Source of the DNA: Acidobacteriota bacterium | Lineage (GTDB): Bacteria > Acidobacteriota > Terriglobia > Bryobacterales > Bryobacteraceae | Direction: 5' to 3' | Length of the DNA: 40,300 bases | Assembly: GCA_016870915.1 (NCBI GenBank) | Contig: VFZY01000034.1 | Span: 1 to 40,300, forward strand | Shown: piece by piece, positions 33,095-40,300 of the stretch | Position numbering within the stretch: the stretch's first letter is position 1 | Layout of the letters: every line of letters begins with the position of its first letter | Notes under the pieces: generated by a model | Databases searched by the model: none | Told to the model about the DNA's origin: nothing | Seen by the model: only the letters and a program-made list of their open reading frames with translations | Program-made: the position numbers and the translations under genes

Positions 33095-33976
33095 ATGTCC
33101 AGCCGCCGCGATTTTCTGGGAATGATACTGGCCGCACCGGCCATCGCCGCCAAAGGCCGTGTCCACCTGGCCATGCATCAGACCACAATGGCCGGGGCCG
33201 GGTTCCGCCGGTCTCTGGAAGCCTGCGCCAAGGCGGGCATCCGGTCAGTCGAGGTGATTCCCGCTCACACCGACGAATTCATCGCGAAAGAGGGCGTCGC
33301 CGCCGCCCGCCGCCTGCTGGGCGACCTGGGGATCAAGGCCGTCTCCAGTGGTGGTGTCCGGGGCCTTGCGGAGCCCGGCCCCGGCCGCCCCAAAGCCATC
33401 GAAGAACTCAAGTTCCGTGCCAACCGTGTGGCTGAACTGGGCGTGGATCGTATGGTGTGCCCTTGCGGCGCAACCGCCAAATACACCCCGGACGATTACG
33501 AACGGGGTGTCGAGAACCTGCGCGAAGTGGGCGAGATCGCCAAGGGGTCCGGCGTGGTCGCCATGCTCGAATTCATGCGCGGTTCAACCTTCATCGGCTC
33601 CCTGCCGACGGCGCTCGAAATGACACGCAAGGCCAACCACCCCAACCTGAAGCCGATGCTCGATTTCTACCACTTCTGGGCGGGCCTCAGTAAGCTCGAT
33701 GATCTGGCGCTCATCCGCCCCGGCGAGATTCACCATGTCCACTACCAGGACGTGCCCCGCATGCCCCGGGAACTGCTCGACAACTCGACCCGCGACATCC
33801 CCGGGGATGGCGGAGCGCCCGTGGAAGAGATGCTTCGCCGCGTCGCGAAAGTGTATCAGGGGCCCCTCTCCGTCGAACTGTTCTACCCAAGGCTCCAGAA
33901 TGGCGATCCCCTGGCTGTGGCCCAAGAGATTCGCAGCAAGTCGGAAACCGTGATGCGCCGCGCCGGAGTCCTGTAG
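33095..33976 (+). CDS. Exported sugar-phosphate isomerase/epimerase-like TIM-barrel protein
   Basis: A protein of 293 residues with a Tat-type N-terminus (SSRRDFLGMILAAPAIAA) and an AP-endonuclease-2/xylose-isomerase-like barrel (KAGIRSVEVIPAHT, LGDLGIKAVSSGG, VAMLEFMRGSTF, LKPMLDFYHFWAGL, IHHVHYQDVPR, GPLSVELFY). Glu, Asp, His and Glu at the ends of these strands match the usual divalent-metal site. These proteins isomerise or epimerise sugars and related polyols; export is common in this group in Acidobacteria and Planctomycetes. Divergent with the PSD1 operon and convergent with the CHASE2-kinase regulator, leaving a 9-nt gap. The sugar is unknown. Confidence 0.87.
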   Translation: MSSRRDFLGMILAAPAIAAKGRVHLAMHQTTMAGAGFRRSLEACAKAGIRSVEVIPAHTDEFIAKEGVAAARRLLGDLGIKAVSSGGVRGLAEPGPGRPKAIEELKFRANRVAELGVDRMVCPCGATAKYTPDDYERGVENLREVGEIAKGSGVVAMLEFMRGSTFIGSLPTALEMTRKANHPNLKPMLDFYHFWAGLSKLDDLALIRPGEIHHVHYQDVPRMPRELLDNSTRDIPGDGGAPVEEMLRRVAKVYQGPLSVELFYPRLQNGDPLAVAQEIRSKSETVMRRAGVL

Positions 33977-33985
33977 GCAGCCCCG

Positions 33986-35308
33986 CTACAGGCCCATTCG
34001 TTCCAGCTTGCGGTACAGCGTCTTTCGCTCGATACCCAGAATCTTCGCGGCCCGGCTCTTGTTGTTGTTCACCGCGGCCATCACCTTCCGGATCTGCTCC
34101 GCCTCGGTATCCGCAAGCGACTCGGTCACGCCCTCCCGCGGGTTCATGTCCTCAATCGCCTGCAGCACCGAATCCATGTCAATGCGGCCCCCGGCGGAAA
34201 GAATCGCCAGCCGCTCCATCATGTGTTGAAGCTGCCGGACGTTGCCCGGCCATGTGTACTCTTCAAGAGCCTTAAGTCCGCTCTCGGTGAGACGCGCCGC
34301 CAGATTGTAGCGCTCGTTGTACTTGCGCAGGAAAGCGTGCGCCAGCAGGTTGACGTCGCCCGCGCGCTCGCGAAGCGGCGGCAGCCGCAAACGGAACGTA
34401 TTGATGCGGAACCAGAGATCCTGCCGGAACCTGCCCTCGTCCACCATCTTCTGCAGATCGCGATTGGTGGCGCAGACCACACGCACATCCACTTTGCGCG
34501 ATCGCGCCGCGCCCACCGGACGCACTTCATGTTCCTGCAGGAACCGCAGCAGCGAAAGCTGGAAGTTGAAATCAATCTCGCCGATCTCGTCCAGGAATAC
34601 AGTGCCCCGGTTGGCCGACTCGAACACACCCGTACGGTCCCGGTCGGCGCCCGTGTAGGCGCCTCGCATCGCGCCGAACAGTTCGCTCTCCAGCAGTGAA
34701 GGCGCAATGGCCCCGCAATCCACCGGAACGAACGGACTGTCAAACCGGCGGCTGTGCCGGTGAATCATGCGCGCGATCAGTTCCTTGCCGGTGCCCGTTT
34801 CGCCTTCGATCAGCACCGTGGCATCGGTGGGCGCCACCCGGGAGATCACCTTGTAGACCTCCACCATCGGCGCGGAACTGGCGATCACCTCGGAATCGGG
34901 AATGTTGTCGACATCCGTTTCTTCATCGCCCTCGGAGGCGGCCAAAGCCGACTCGGCCCGCCGGATCTTCTCCAGCATGTCGTCGAAATCGAACGGCTTG
35001 GCAACGTAGTCAAAAGCGCCGCCGCGCGTCGCCGCCATCACCGTTTCCATCGACGCCCGGGCCGTCATCAGAATCACGGCGCAGGAGGGGTTCGACCGCC
35101 GGGCCGCTTCCAGTACATCCAGCCCGGTCTTCTCGTCAATGTAGATATCCGACAGAACGATGGGATAGCATTCGCCGGTCAGGCGCGCCATCGCCTCACG
35201 CGTCGAAGCCACCGCATCGACGCTATACCCCTCGCAATCGAGGAACGCCGTGATGGTGGCGCGGACCGAAGAGTCGTCCTCAACCACCAGAAGTCTCGTA
35301 GGGCTCAT
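33986..35308 (-). CDS. NtrC-family sigma-54-dependent response regulator
   Basis: A protein of 440 residues. The receiver (about 1-120) has the D11-D12 pair, phospho-acceptor D54 in LSDIYI and the Lys of AKPF. The AAA+ domain (about 140-370) has Walker A GETGTGKE, Walker B VFLDEIGE, and TWPGNVRQLQ; the sigma-54 loop reads GAYTGA, a common accepted variant. The Fis-like DNA-binding end carries NNNKSRAAKILGIERKTLYRKL. Its ATG overlaps the kinase stop by four bases (ATGA), so the two proteins are made in step. It should activate sigma-54 promoters when the CHASE2 kinase signals. Targets unknown. Confidence 0.94.
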   Translation of the reverse strand: MSPTRLLVVEDDSSVRATITAFLDCEGYSVDAVASTREAMARLTGECYPIVLSDIYIDEKTGLDVLEAARRSNPSCAVILMTARASMETVMAATRGGAFDYVAKPFDFDDMLEKIRRAESALAASEGDEETDVDNIPDSEVIASSAPMVEVYKVISRVAPTDATVLIEGETGTGKELIARMIHRHSRRFDSPFVPVDCGAIAPSLLESELFGAMRGAYTGADRDRTGVFESANRGTVFLDEIGEIDFNFQLSLLRFLQEHEVRPVGAARSRKVDVRVVCATNRDLQKMVDEGRFRQDLWFRINTFRLRLPPLRERAGDVNLLAHAFLRKYNERYNLAARLTESGLKALEEYTWPGNVRQLQHMMERLAILSAGGRIDMDSVLQAIEDMNPREGVTESLADTEAEQIRKVMAAVNNNKSRAAKILGIERKTLYRKLERMGL

Positions 35309-37146
35309 GCCGCCGCCTCGTGAACCGGAAGAACCACCGTGAAGCACGAACCGGCGCCAGGCGTGCTGGCCACCGTGATGCTCCCCCGGTGGACCTGGAC
35401 AATCTGCTCGACGATGGAAAGCCCGATGCCGGTGCCGGCCACGCCGGAGGCCTCGGCCTTGGACGTGCGATAGAACTTGGTGAAGATGCTCTTCAACTCC
35501 TTTTCGTCCATTCCGATCCCTTGATCGGTAACTGAAAGACGCAAGCCGCCGTTGTCGCGTTTCGCCGCCACCGTCACCTCGGTTTCGGCGGGGGAGTACT
35601 TCACGGCATTGGTCAGCAGGTTGTACACGGCGTACTCCATCAATTCGCGGTCTCCCAGCAGAACGGCTTCTTCCATTGTCCCGTAACTCAGCCGGATTTT
35701 CTTCTGCTCCGCCAGCGGCAGCGCCCGCGCCGCGCAAGCCTCGATCACGGCGGTGGATGAAAACGGCTCCCGTTTCAGGTCGATCTGGCCCTCGGAAAGC
35801 CGCTCCACATCAAGAAATGTCTGGATCATGCCCGCCAGCCTCTTCGATTCGGCGTTGATCATGCGAGCCATCTCCCGGCGCTTCTCCTCGTTCAGGTTGT
35901 AGCGGCCCATCAATTCGCTTGAACCCTGAATCGCGGTCAAAGGTGTGCGCATTTCGTGCGTCACAAAGTGGATCGCCTGCCGGTACCGGTCCTTGTCGCG
36001 CCGCGTGCGGCCCAGTTCCGCCCGCACCGTGAAGTACTGGTACGCCGCCGCGCCCGCCGCGCTCAGCCAGGCCGCTGACACCGTGGCGAAGTACGGAAAC
36101 ACCACGTCATTCAGGAAGGCGGCATGAGGCGTGGCGTGCGCCGCGGCAAGCAGCACACCCGCCGCCACGTAGGCCCTCCAGCCAGCCAGAAAGTGGAAAA
36201 TCACTCCGTTCAGCACCGCAAGAACAAGACAAACGGCGGCCACGGTCCACGGCGGGGCATCGCGGAGGAAGACGCCTCGGGCCAGGGTTTCAAACGTCTG
36301 GGCGTGAATCTCCACGCCCATCATCATCGAATCCAACGGCGTCATCAGACGATCGCGGGCAGCCGACTGCGCCGTCACCCCCACGAACAGAATCTTGCCC
36401 GCCAGCTTCAAGTGAATGTTCGGGTCCCGCGTCACCTCGATCAGCGGGATCACCGGCGGCGCCCCCGGCGGCCGCTGGTAGCGCACTCGCACGGCCCGCG
36501 CCGTTTCACGGGCGGCGGGAATCAGCCGGGACTGCCCGCCCTCCATCACCACCTCAAGGGCATCGGGAAGCTCCACCACCTTGGGCCCCCCGGCGGCAAT
36601 CCTCCAGGCCTCAAAGGAAAGGGCCCAGAATCGTTTCTGCTTTGCCGCCTTCTCCATCGGAACCCGCCGGTTCACCGGGTCCGGGTCGGCATAGACGTGC
36701 CCCGTGGCGCGGGCATGTTTCGCAAAGCGCGGCAATGGCTCCTGCCAGCCGTCGCCCGCCGGCATCAGTTCGATTGGAAGAATCAGGTTCGGCGTCCGTG
36801 AGAACACGCGTTCCAGCCTGGCATCGATATCTTTGTCCTGGGCATCGGGAAGCGTGATGTCGATGGCCACGGCCGCGGGATGCGCCAGCGCCGCCTTCTC
36901 CAGTGCGTCGGCCAGCGTGGCCCGGATCCGCGGCATGCCCCCCGTCAAGGCGAGCGTCTGTTCGTCCACGGCCAGCACCACGGATTGCGTGGGCCCGGCC
37001 GCTTCCGGATGAAGCCGGAAAAGCCAGTCGTAGGCGTAGCGATCAATGCTTTCGGCCAGCGGCGTGAACGAGACGGCAAGAGCCACCATCGCCGCGGCCG
37101 CCAGCACGGCGAGATAAGGAACCGGAATGTCAAGCCGGCGCGGCAT
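35305..37146 (-). CDS. CHASE2-domain sensor histidine kinase
   Basis: A membrane protein of 613 residues. TM1 (about 9-29) leads to a large periplasmic CHASE2 sensor domain (about 35-295: YDWLFRLHPEAAG, VVLAVDEQTLALTGG, DITLPDAQDKDIDARL, GHVYADPDPVNRRVP, KILFVGVTAQSAARDRLMTP). Three membrane segments follow (about 300-320, 325-340, 348-372), then HisKA with H397 in FVTHEMRTPL and HATPase (NLLTNAVKYSP, DQGIGMDEKE, GTGIGLSIVEQ). The ligand of CHASE2 is unknown. The ATG at 37146 shares a base with the peptidase stop (TGATG); a GTG at 37149 is an alternative. It forms a coupled trio with the peptidase upstream and the NtrC-like regulator downstream. Confidence 0.93.
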   Translation of the reverse strand: MPRRLDIPVPYLAVLAAAAMVALAVSFTPLAESIDRYAYDWLFRLHPEAAGPTQSVVLAVDEQTLALTGGMPRIRATLADALEKAALAHPAAVAIDITLPDAQDKDIDARLERVFSRTPNLILPIELMPAGDGWQEPLPRFAKHARATGHVYADPDPVNRRVPMEKAAKQKRFWALSFEAWRIAAGGPKVVELPDALEVVMEGGQSRLIPAARETARAVRVRYQRPPGAPPVIPLIEVTRDPNIHLKLAGKILFVGVTAQSAARDRLMTPLDSMMMGVEIHAQTFETLARGVFLRDAPPWTVAAVCLVLAVLNGVIFHFLAGWRAYVAAGVLLAAAHATPHAAFLNDVVFPYFATVSAAWLSAAGAAAYQYFTVRAELGRTRRDKDRYRQAIHFVTHEMRTPLTAIQGSSELMGRYNLNEEKRREMARMINAESKRLAGMIQTFLDVERLSEGQIDLKREPFSSTAVIEACAARALPLAEQKKIRLSYGTMEEAVLLGDRELMEYAVYNLLTNAVKYSPAETEVTVAAKRDNGGLRLSVTDQGIGMDEKELKSIFTKFYRTSKAEASGVAGTGIGLSIVEQIVQVHRGSITVASTPGAGSCFTVVLPVHEAAA

Positions 37147-38396
37147 CACCTGGGCTTTCGGCTCATCACCTGTTCCACCGCCGACGGCGCGCGGGGCAGA
37201 TGCCCGGTGAGCAGTTTGCCGCCGGTGGCTGTGACCAGCACCATGTCTTCCAGACGCACACCCAGATTCTCTTCGGGGATGTAGAGGCCGGGCTCAATCG
37301 TTACGATCATGCCCTCAGCCAGCGGTAGCGTGGCATCGAAAGCGTCATGGACGTCCAGACCCACATGGTGGCCCAATCCGTGGTTAAAATACTCGCCCAT
37401 CGGCTTGCCTAAACGAGCCTTGCCCTGGCTATCGAAGAAATCCTTCACCAGCGTGTGCAGCGAGTTGGCCATGCCGCGGCCCAGGGTCACACCCGGCTTC
37501 ACGGCATCAATGGCCACCTGTTGGGCATCCAGCACCAGTTGATAGACCTCGCGCTGACGCTGCGTGAACCGGCCATTCACCGGCACCGTGCGCGTGATAT
37601 CGGCTGCGTAACCGCCGCACTGCGCGCCCACGTCCATCAACAGCACCTCACCCGAATCCATCCGCCGCGAGTTGTGGAAGTAGTGGAGCGCCACCGAGTT
37701 CGGGCCCGCACCCACAATCGGCGGATAGGCGTCCATCTCGCACCCGCGATCGTTGTACGTCTTTCGCATGAGGCCGGCAACCTGATACTCGAACAGTCCC
37801 GGCGCGATGGCTCGCCAGGCCGCGCGGTGCGCTTCCACGGAAGCTTCCAGCGCACGTGTGATCGCCTCCTGCTCGGCCGCCGACTTCACCATCCGCAGCC
37901 GGGCGATGGCGTTGCGGGCGTCACCAAACGTGCGCACGGGAAGCAGCGCGCGAAGCTTCTGGTCCAACGGCGTGGCGGAAATCGTGTAGATGCGCGGCGC
38001 GCCCTCAATCAACTTGGGCAGCCGCGATTCGAACGTCTCGATGGGCTCAACGGCCGCGAAACCCGTCCGTGCCGGGGCGTCGGCGTCCTCGGGGGCAAGG
38101 CGGCGGCCGTGCCACTTCTCGTAGTTCTTGTCGCGGCGCGGCAGGAACAGGATCTCGCCGCCGGGCAGGCTGGCGCCAATGGCCACCATCCCGCCCGGAT
38201 CGCTCTGGCCCGTCAGGTAAAGGTAATTGGTGTCCTGAAGATAGATGGAACGACTGTTGTCGGGCAATTCGGCGGCCGCCGCGGCCACAACAATACCGTC
38301 CGGAAGCGCCTTGCGAAGCGCTTCGCGCCGCTGGGCATAATCGGCGGCGGGAACCTGGGCCAGGACGGCTAAAATCGCGGGGAGGAGCATTTTCAT
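37146..38396 (-). CDS. Exported Xaa-Pro aminopeptidase, M24 family
   Basis: A protein of 416 residues with a signal peptide (MKMLLPAILAVLAQVPA), a creatinase-like N-terminal domain (about 20-160) and the M24 pita-bread domain (about 175-405). The metal ligands are visible in order: Asp in LLMDVGA, Asp in ADITRTV, His in HGLGHHVGLDVHD, Glu in TIEPGLY and Glu in RLEDMVLV. It should cut an amino acid from the N-terminus of Xaa-Pro peptides in the periplasm. No Shine-Dalgarno site precedes the start, but TATACT ends 2 nt before ATG 38396 and 8 nt before the next in-frame ATG (38390), so a leaderless mRNA starting at 38390 is possible. First gene of the peptidase/kinase/regulator operon. Confidence 0.93.
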   Translation of the reverse strand: MKMLLPAILAVLAQVPAADYAQRREALRKALPDGIVVAAAAAELPDNSRSIYLQDTNYLYLTGQSDPGGMVAIGASLPGGEILFLPRRDKNYEKWHGRRLAPEDADAPARTGFAAVEPIETFESRLPKLIEGAPRIYTISATPLDQKLRALLPVRTFGDARNAIARLRMVKSAAEQEAITRALEASVEAHRAAWRAIAPGLFEYQVAGLMRKTYNDRGCEMDAYPPIVGAGPNSVALHYFHNSRRMDSGEVLLMDVGAQCGGYAADITRTVPVNGRFTQRQREVYQLVLDAQQVAIDAVKPGVTLGRGMANSLHTLVKDFFDSQGKARLGKPMGEYFNHGLGHHVGLDVHDAFDATLPLAEGMIVTIEPGLYIPEENLGVRLEDMVLVTATGGKLLTGHLPRAPSAVEQVMSRKPR

Positions 38397-38484
38397 TGAG
38401 TATAGACGCGCCACGCGGCGCTTGGGTGGTGACGGACCCGTAATGCTAAAGTGGAGGCTCGGGCAGGAGTGAACGTAAACGACC

Positions 38485-38832
38485 ATGAGCTTTTCGGTGA
38501 CGGTGAAAGAGGCTGGCGCGGTAACGGTGGTGACGGCTGAGGGGCGAATCACAATCGGCGGCGGGTCCGACGCCCTGAACAAGGCCATGAACGGCAGGCT
38601 GGGCGAAGGCCAAACCCGCTTTCTCCTCGCGCTGGGCGGGGTCAGCTACATGGATAGCGCCGGCTTGGGTGTCATCACCGGCATGCTGGCCTCATGCATG
38701 AACCGTGGCGGTGAGTTGAAACTGGTCACCCCCAGCCTGAAGGTTCGCGCTCTGCTCGAAGTCACCAACCTGTGGCCGACCTTCGAGGTCCACGCGTCGG
38801 AACAGGAAGGCGTCGCCAGCTTCGGAGGCTGA
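38485..38832 (+). CDS. STAS-domain anti-sigma factor antagonist
   Basis: A cytoplasmic protein of 115 residues that is a single STAS domain, with the phospho-Ser motif YMDSAGLGV (S58). In the known systems an anti-sigma kinase phosphorylates this Ser to set partner binding; a phosphatase reverses it. The start ATG 38485 has GGAG about 16 nt upstream, which is far. It is divergent from the peptidase with an 88-bp gap and 60 bp ahead of the DRHyd/TPR gene. No kinase or sigma factor partner is next to it, so the partner must be encoded elsewhere. Confidence 0.92.
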   Translation: MSFSVTVKEAGAVTVVTAEGRITIGGGSDALNKAMNGRLGEGQTRFLLALGGVSYMDSAGLGVITGMLASCMNRGGELKLVTPSLKVRALLEVTNLWPTFEVHASEQEGVASFGG

Positions 38833-38852
38833 CCGCTGATTTTGACCGCCAT

Positions 38853-38882
38853 TTGACGCCAGTTACGGGCAGTTAGTAGGAT
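38853..38882 (+). promoter_or_regulatory. Candidate promoter of the DRHyd/TPR gene
   Basis: TTGACG (38853-38858), an 18-nt spacer and TAGGAT (38877-38882) lie directly before ATG 38893. The start would then be nearly leaderless. A second TTGACC lies at 38842. Confidence 0.4.
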
Positions 38883-38892
38883 AGCTGCTGCC

Positions 38893-40173
38893 ATGACTCC
38901 CTCCAACGATACCCGAAAACGCTGTTTCGTGATCATGGGATTCGGCCAGAAAACCGATCCCTCTACCGGACGGACTCTCGACCTCGATTCCACCTACGAT
39001 GAACTGATCAAGCCCGCCGTTGAGCAGGCCGGGCTTGAATGCAAACGGGCCGACGAGATTCAGCATTCCGGGTCCATCGACGCCCGGATGTACGAGGAGC
39101 TCCTGCAGGCCGACCTCGTCATCGCGGACATCTCCACTCTGAATGCGAACGCGCTCTATGAGCTGGGCGTCCGCCACGCCTTGAGACCCAGAACCACCAT
39201 CGTCATCGCCGAACAAGAACTTCGCTATCCCTTCGACCTGAACCACATCCTGATTGAATCGTACAAACACAGCGGCGAAGGCATTCTGCATAAGGAAGTG
39301 GTGCGGTTCAAGCAACTGCTGGCGGGGAAGATCCAGGCCGTCCTGAGTTCCGAAGCAGTCGACAGCCCCGTCTACACCTACGTTCAGAACCTCCGGCAGC
39401 CGAAGCGCGCGCCGGTGGTTCGCCGTGGACGTGCGGAGGATCTGGGTGAAGCCGCCGCCCCGCTGCCCGGAGGCCTTGCGCTACTGCGGGCAGCCCGGCA
39501 GCAAATTCGCGAGCTGAACTTCGGCGAAGCGCGCGAATCTCTGCTGAAAGCCAGGGACCTGCTGCCCGGCAACGTCAGCGTCGTGCAGCAACTCGCTCTG
39601 GCCACCTACCGCCACAAACAACCCTCAACGGAAGAGGCTCTGCTCGAAGCCCGCGGCGTCCTCCAAACCATCGACCCTCTGCAATCCCGCGACCCGCAGA
39701 CCCTCGCCCTCTGGGGCGCCGTGCATCGCCGCCTCTGGCTCCTGCAAAAAGACCAGGCTCATCTTGATCAAGCTATCCTGGCCTACGAGCGCGGCTTCCG
39801 CGTACGCAATGATCACCGCAGCGGCATCAACGCCGCACTCCTCTACAATGCCCGTGCCGTCCTGCCAGGCAGAACGCCCGAGGAAGCAATCACCGACTAT
39901 CACACGGCACGCAAAATCCGCACCGAAGTCCGCGATCTTTGCCGCCTCATGGTAGACTCCGACGACGGCGCCAGCTACTGGGTGCACGCCTCCCTCGCCG
40001 AGGCCCTGGTGGGCCTGGGCGACGAAGACGCCGGGCGCCGGGTGATCGAGACCGCCGAGCCCGCCGCCGAGCCCGAAGACTGGATGGCGGCCACCACCGA
40101 GGAGCGTCTGCGTGAGCTCCACACGTACCTGAATGCCTTCAACGGGAAGGCCCACACAGCCGGTGCCGATTAG
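38893..40173 (+). CDS. DRHyd-like nucleotide-cleaving domain fused to TPR/TRAFs-binding region (ASK1-like)
   Basis: A cytoplasmic protein of 426 residues. The N-terminal part (about 8-150) has the nucleoside-deoxyribosyltransferase/TIR-like pattern CFVIMGFG, TYDELIKPAVEQAGLEC, ADEIQHSGSID, and ADISTLNANALYELGVRHAL, in which D79 and E90 are the likely active-site acids. A linker follows and then TPR-like helical repeats (about 190-426). This order matches the bacterial proteins related to the N-terminal half of animal ASK (MAP3K5) kinases, known as DRHyd plus TRAFs-binding/DUF4071. Such proteins are predicted to cleave a nucleotide or NAD-like molecule in signalling or defence, but a reaction has not been shown that I know. 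The enzyme part appears intact. No kinase domain is present. Confidence 0.82.
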   Translation: MTPSNDTRKRCFVIMGFGQKTDPSTGRTLDLDSTYDELIKPAVEQAGLECKRADEIQHSGSIDARMYEELLQADLVIADISTLNANALYELGVRHALRPRTTIVIAEQELRYPFDLNHILIESYKHSGEGILHKEVVRFKQLLAGKIQAVLSSEAVDSPVYTYVQNLRQPKRAPVVRRGRAEDLGEAAAPLPGGLALLRAARQQIRELNFGEARESLLKARDLLPGNVSVVQQLALATYRHKQPSTEEALLEARGVLQTIDPLQSRDPQTLALWGAVHRRLWLLQKDQAHLDQAILAYERGFRVRNDHRSGINAALLYNARAVLPGRTPEEAITDYHTARKIRTEVRDLCRLMVDSDDGASYWVHASLAEALVGLGDEDAGRRVIETAEPAAEPEDWMAATTEERLRELHTYLNAFNGKAHTAGAD

Positions 40174-40197
40174 TCAGTCACAATGAAACGACCAACC

Positions 40198-40256
40198 CCT
40201 GACCTGGGACGCGGGTTACGCTGGGGTCAGGAAAACCAAACGCGGCGCAGAGCCGC
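40198..40256 (+). other. Two hairpins in the leader of the gene cut by the right edge
   Basis: CCTGACC (40198-40204) pairs with GGTCAGG (40225-40231), 20-nt loop. GCGGC (40242-40246) pairs with GCCGC (40252-40256), 5-nt loop. Both lie between the DRHyd/TPR stop and the next start. No T-run follows the first stem, so it is not a standard terminator. The region could be a structured 5' leader, or the non-coding end of an insertion sequence if the next gene is a transposase. Confidence 0.35.
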
Positions 40257-40276
40257 AAAGGACAAGGAGTTGGTCT

Positions 40277-40300
40277 ATGAAAACTATACTGTACGTGGGA
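40277..40300 (+). CDS. Start of a further gene (only 8 codons in window), possibly an IS110-type transposase
   Basis: ATG 40277 with AAGGAG 7 nt upstream opens MKTILYVG and runs off the window. The good ribosome site makes a real gene very likely. Many IS110-family transposases begin with a stretch like YVG followed by I/LD, where the Asp is the first catalytic acid, so this could be one, but eight residues cannot decide it. The hairpins just upstream would fit the non-coding end of such an element. Confidence 0.5.

Noticed and set aside
40198-40231. Rho-independent terminator after the DRHyd/TPR gene
   Set aside because: The 7-bp stem is followed by AAAA, not by a T-run, on the plus strand.
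40198-40276. c-di-GMP (GEMM) riboswitch in the leader of the last gene
   Set aside because: A CGCAAAG-like string is present, but the two-helix arrangement and conserved loops of GEMM do not fit.
1-40300. CRISPR arrays, tRNA or rRNA genes
   Set aside because: I saw no regularly spaced repeats, no cloverleaf with the T-loop GGTTCGAATCC-type string and no rRNA core sequence.

Overview
The window is high-GC chromosomal DNA that looks like an acidobacterium of the Solibacter/Bryobacter type. The reasons are two pairs of a PSD1-type (DUF1549/DUF1553) cytochrome with a DUF1501 protein, Oar-like TonB-dependent receptors, an acidobacterial-style VWA protein, many exported proteins (Tat and Sec), sigma-54 response regulators, and short-gap gene strings. 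This assignment is inference from gene content. I saw no rRNA, tRNA, CRISPR array or complete insertion sequence.

Layout. (1) 1-2571, minus strand: a membrane-anchored multihaem cytochrome c that runs off the left edge, and an orphan secreted protein. A perfect 15-bp inverted repeat lies between them. (2) 2704-9472: a PAS histidine kinase with a degenerate receiver domain and its NtrC-like regulator (minus strand), divergent from an unusually short Oar-like barrel protein and a VWA-like protein (plus strand). (3) 9503-15526: a GntR/FCD regulator divergent from a corrinoid methyltransferase operon. The operon order is an unrecognised two-repeat protein, a UroD-like methyltransferase, a corrinoid protein, an 82-residue Cys-rich protein, a RACo-like reactivase, and a pterin-binding methyltransferase. 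(4) 15504-17079: a dihaem peroxidase, a TPR protein and a tiny Lys-rich exported peptide, closed by a hairpin. (5) 17319-28002, plus strand: PSD1 cytochrome, DUF1501, ankyrin protein, full-length Oar receptor, Ntn-type C45/phospholipase-B-like hydrolase and DUF4256. (6) 33051-28042, minus strand: a second PSD1/DUF1501 pair followed by two DinB-fold proteins, divergent across 43 bp from an exported TIM-barrel isomerase-like protein. (7) 38396-33986, minus strand: M24 peptidase, CHASE2 histidine kinase and NtrC-like regulator, joined by overlapping stop/start codons. (8) 38485-40300, plus strand: a STAS protein, a DRHyd-like/TPR protein resembling the N-terminal half of animal ASK (MAP3K5) kinases, and the first 8 codons of another gene.

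How the genes work together. The corrinoid cluster has the parts of a methyl-transfer pathway: a substrate or methyl-corrinoid methyltransferase, a corrinoid carrier, a transferase to tetrahydrofolate and an ATP-dependent reactivator. The GntR-type regulator probably controls it through two palindromes in the 52-bp divergent promoter. The PSD1/DUF1501/Oar/hydrolase string looks like a cell-envelope unit for uptake and breakdown of an unknown compound. The two kinase/NtrC pairs imply sigma-54-dependent control of envelope genes. The least explained pieces are the duplicated 211-residue protein and the Cys-rich 82-residue protein of the corrinoid operon, the ASK-like DRHyd/TPR protein, and the structured leader of the gene cut by the right edge.
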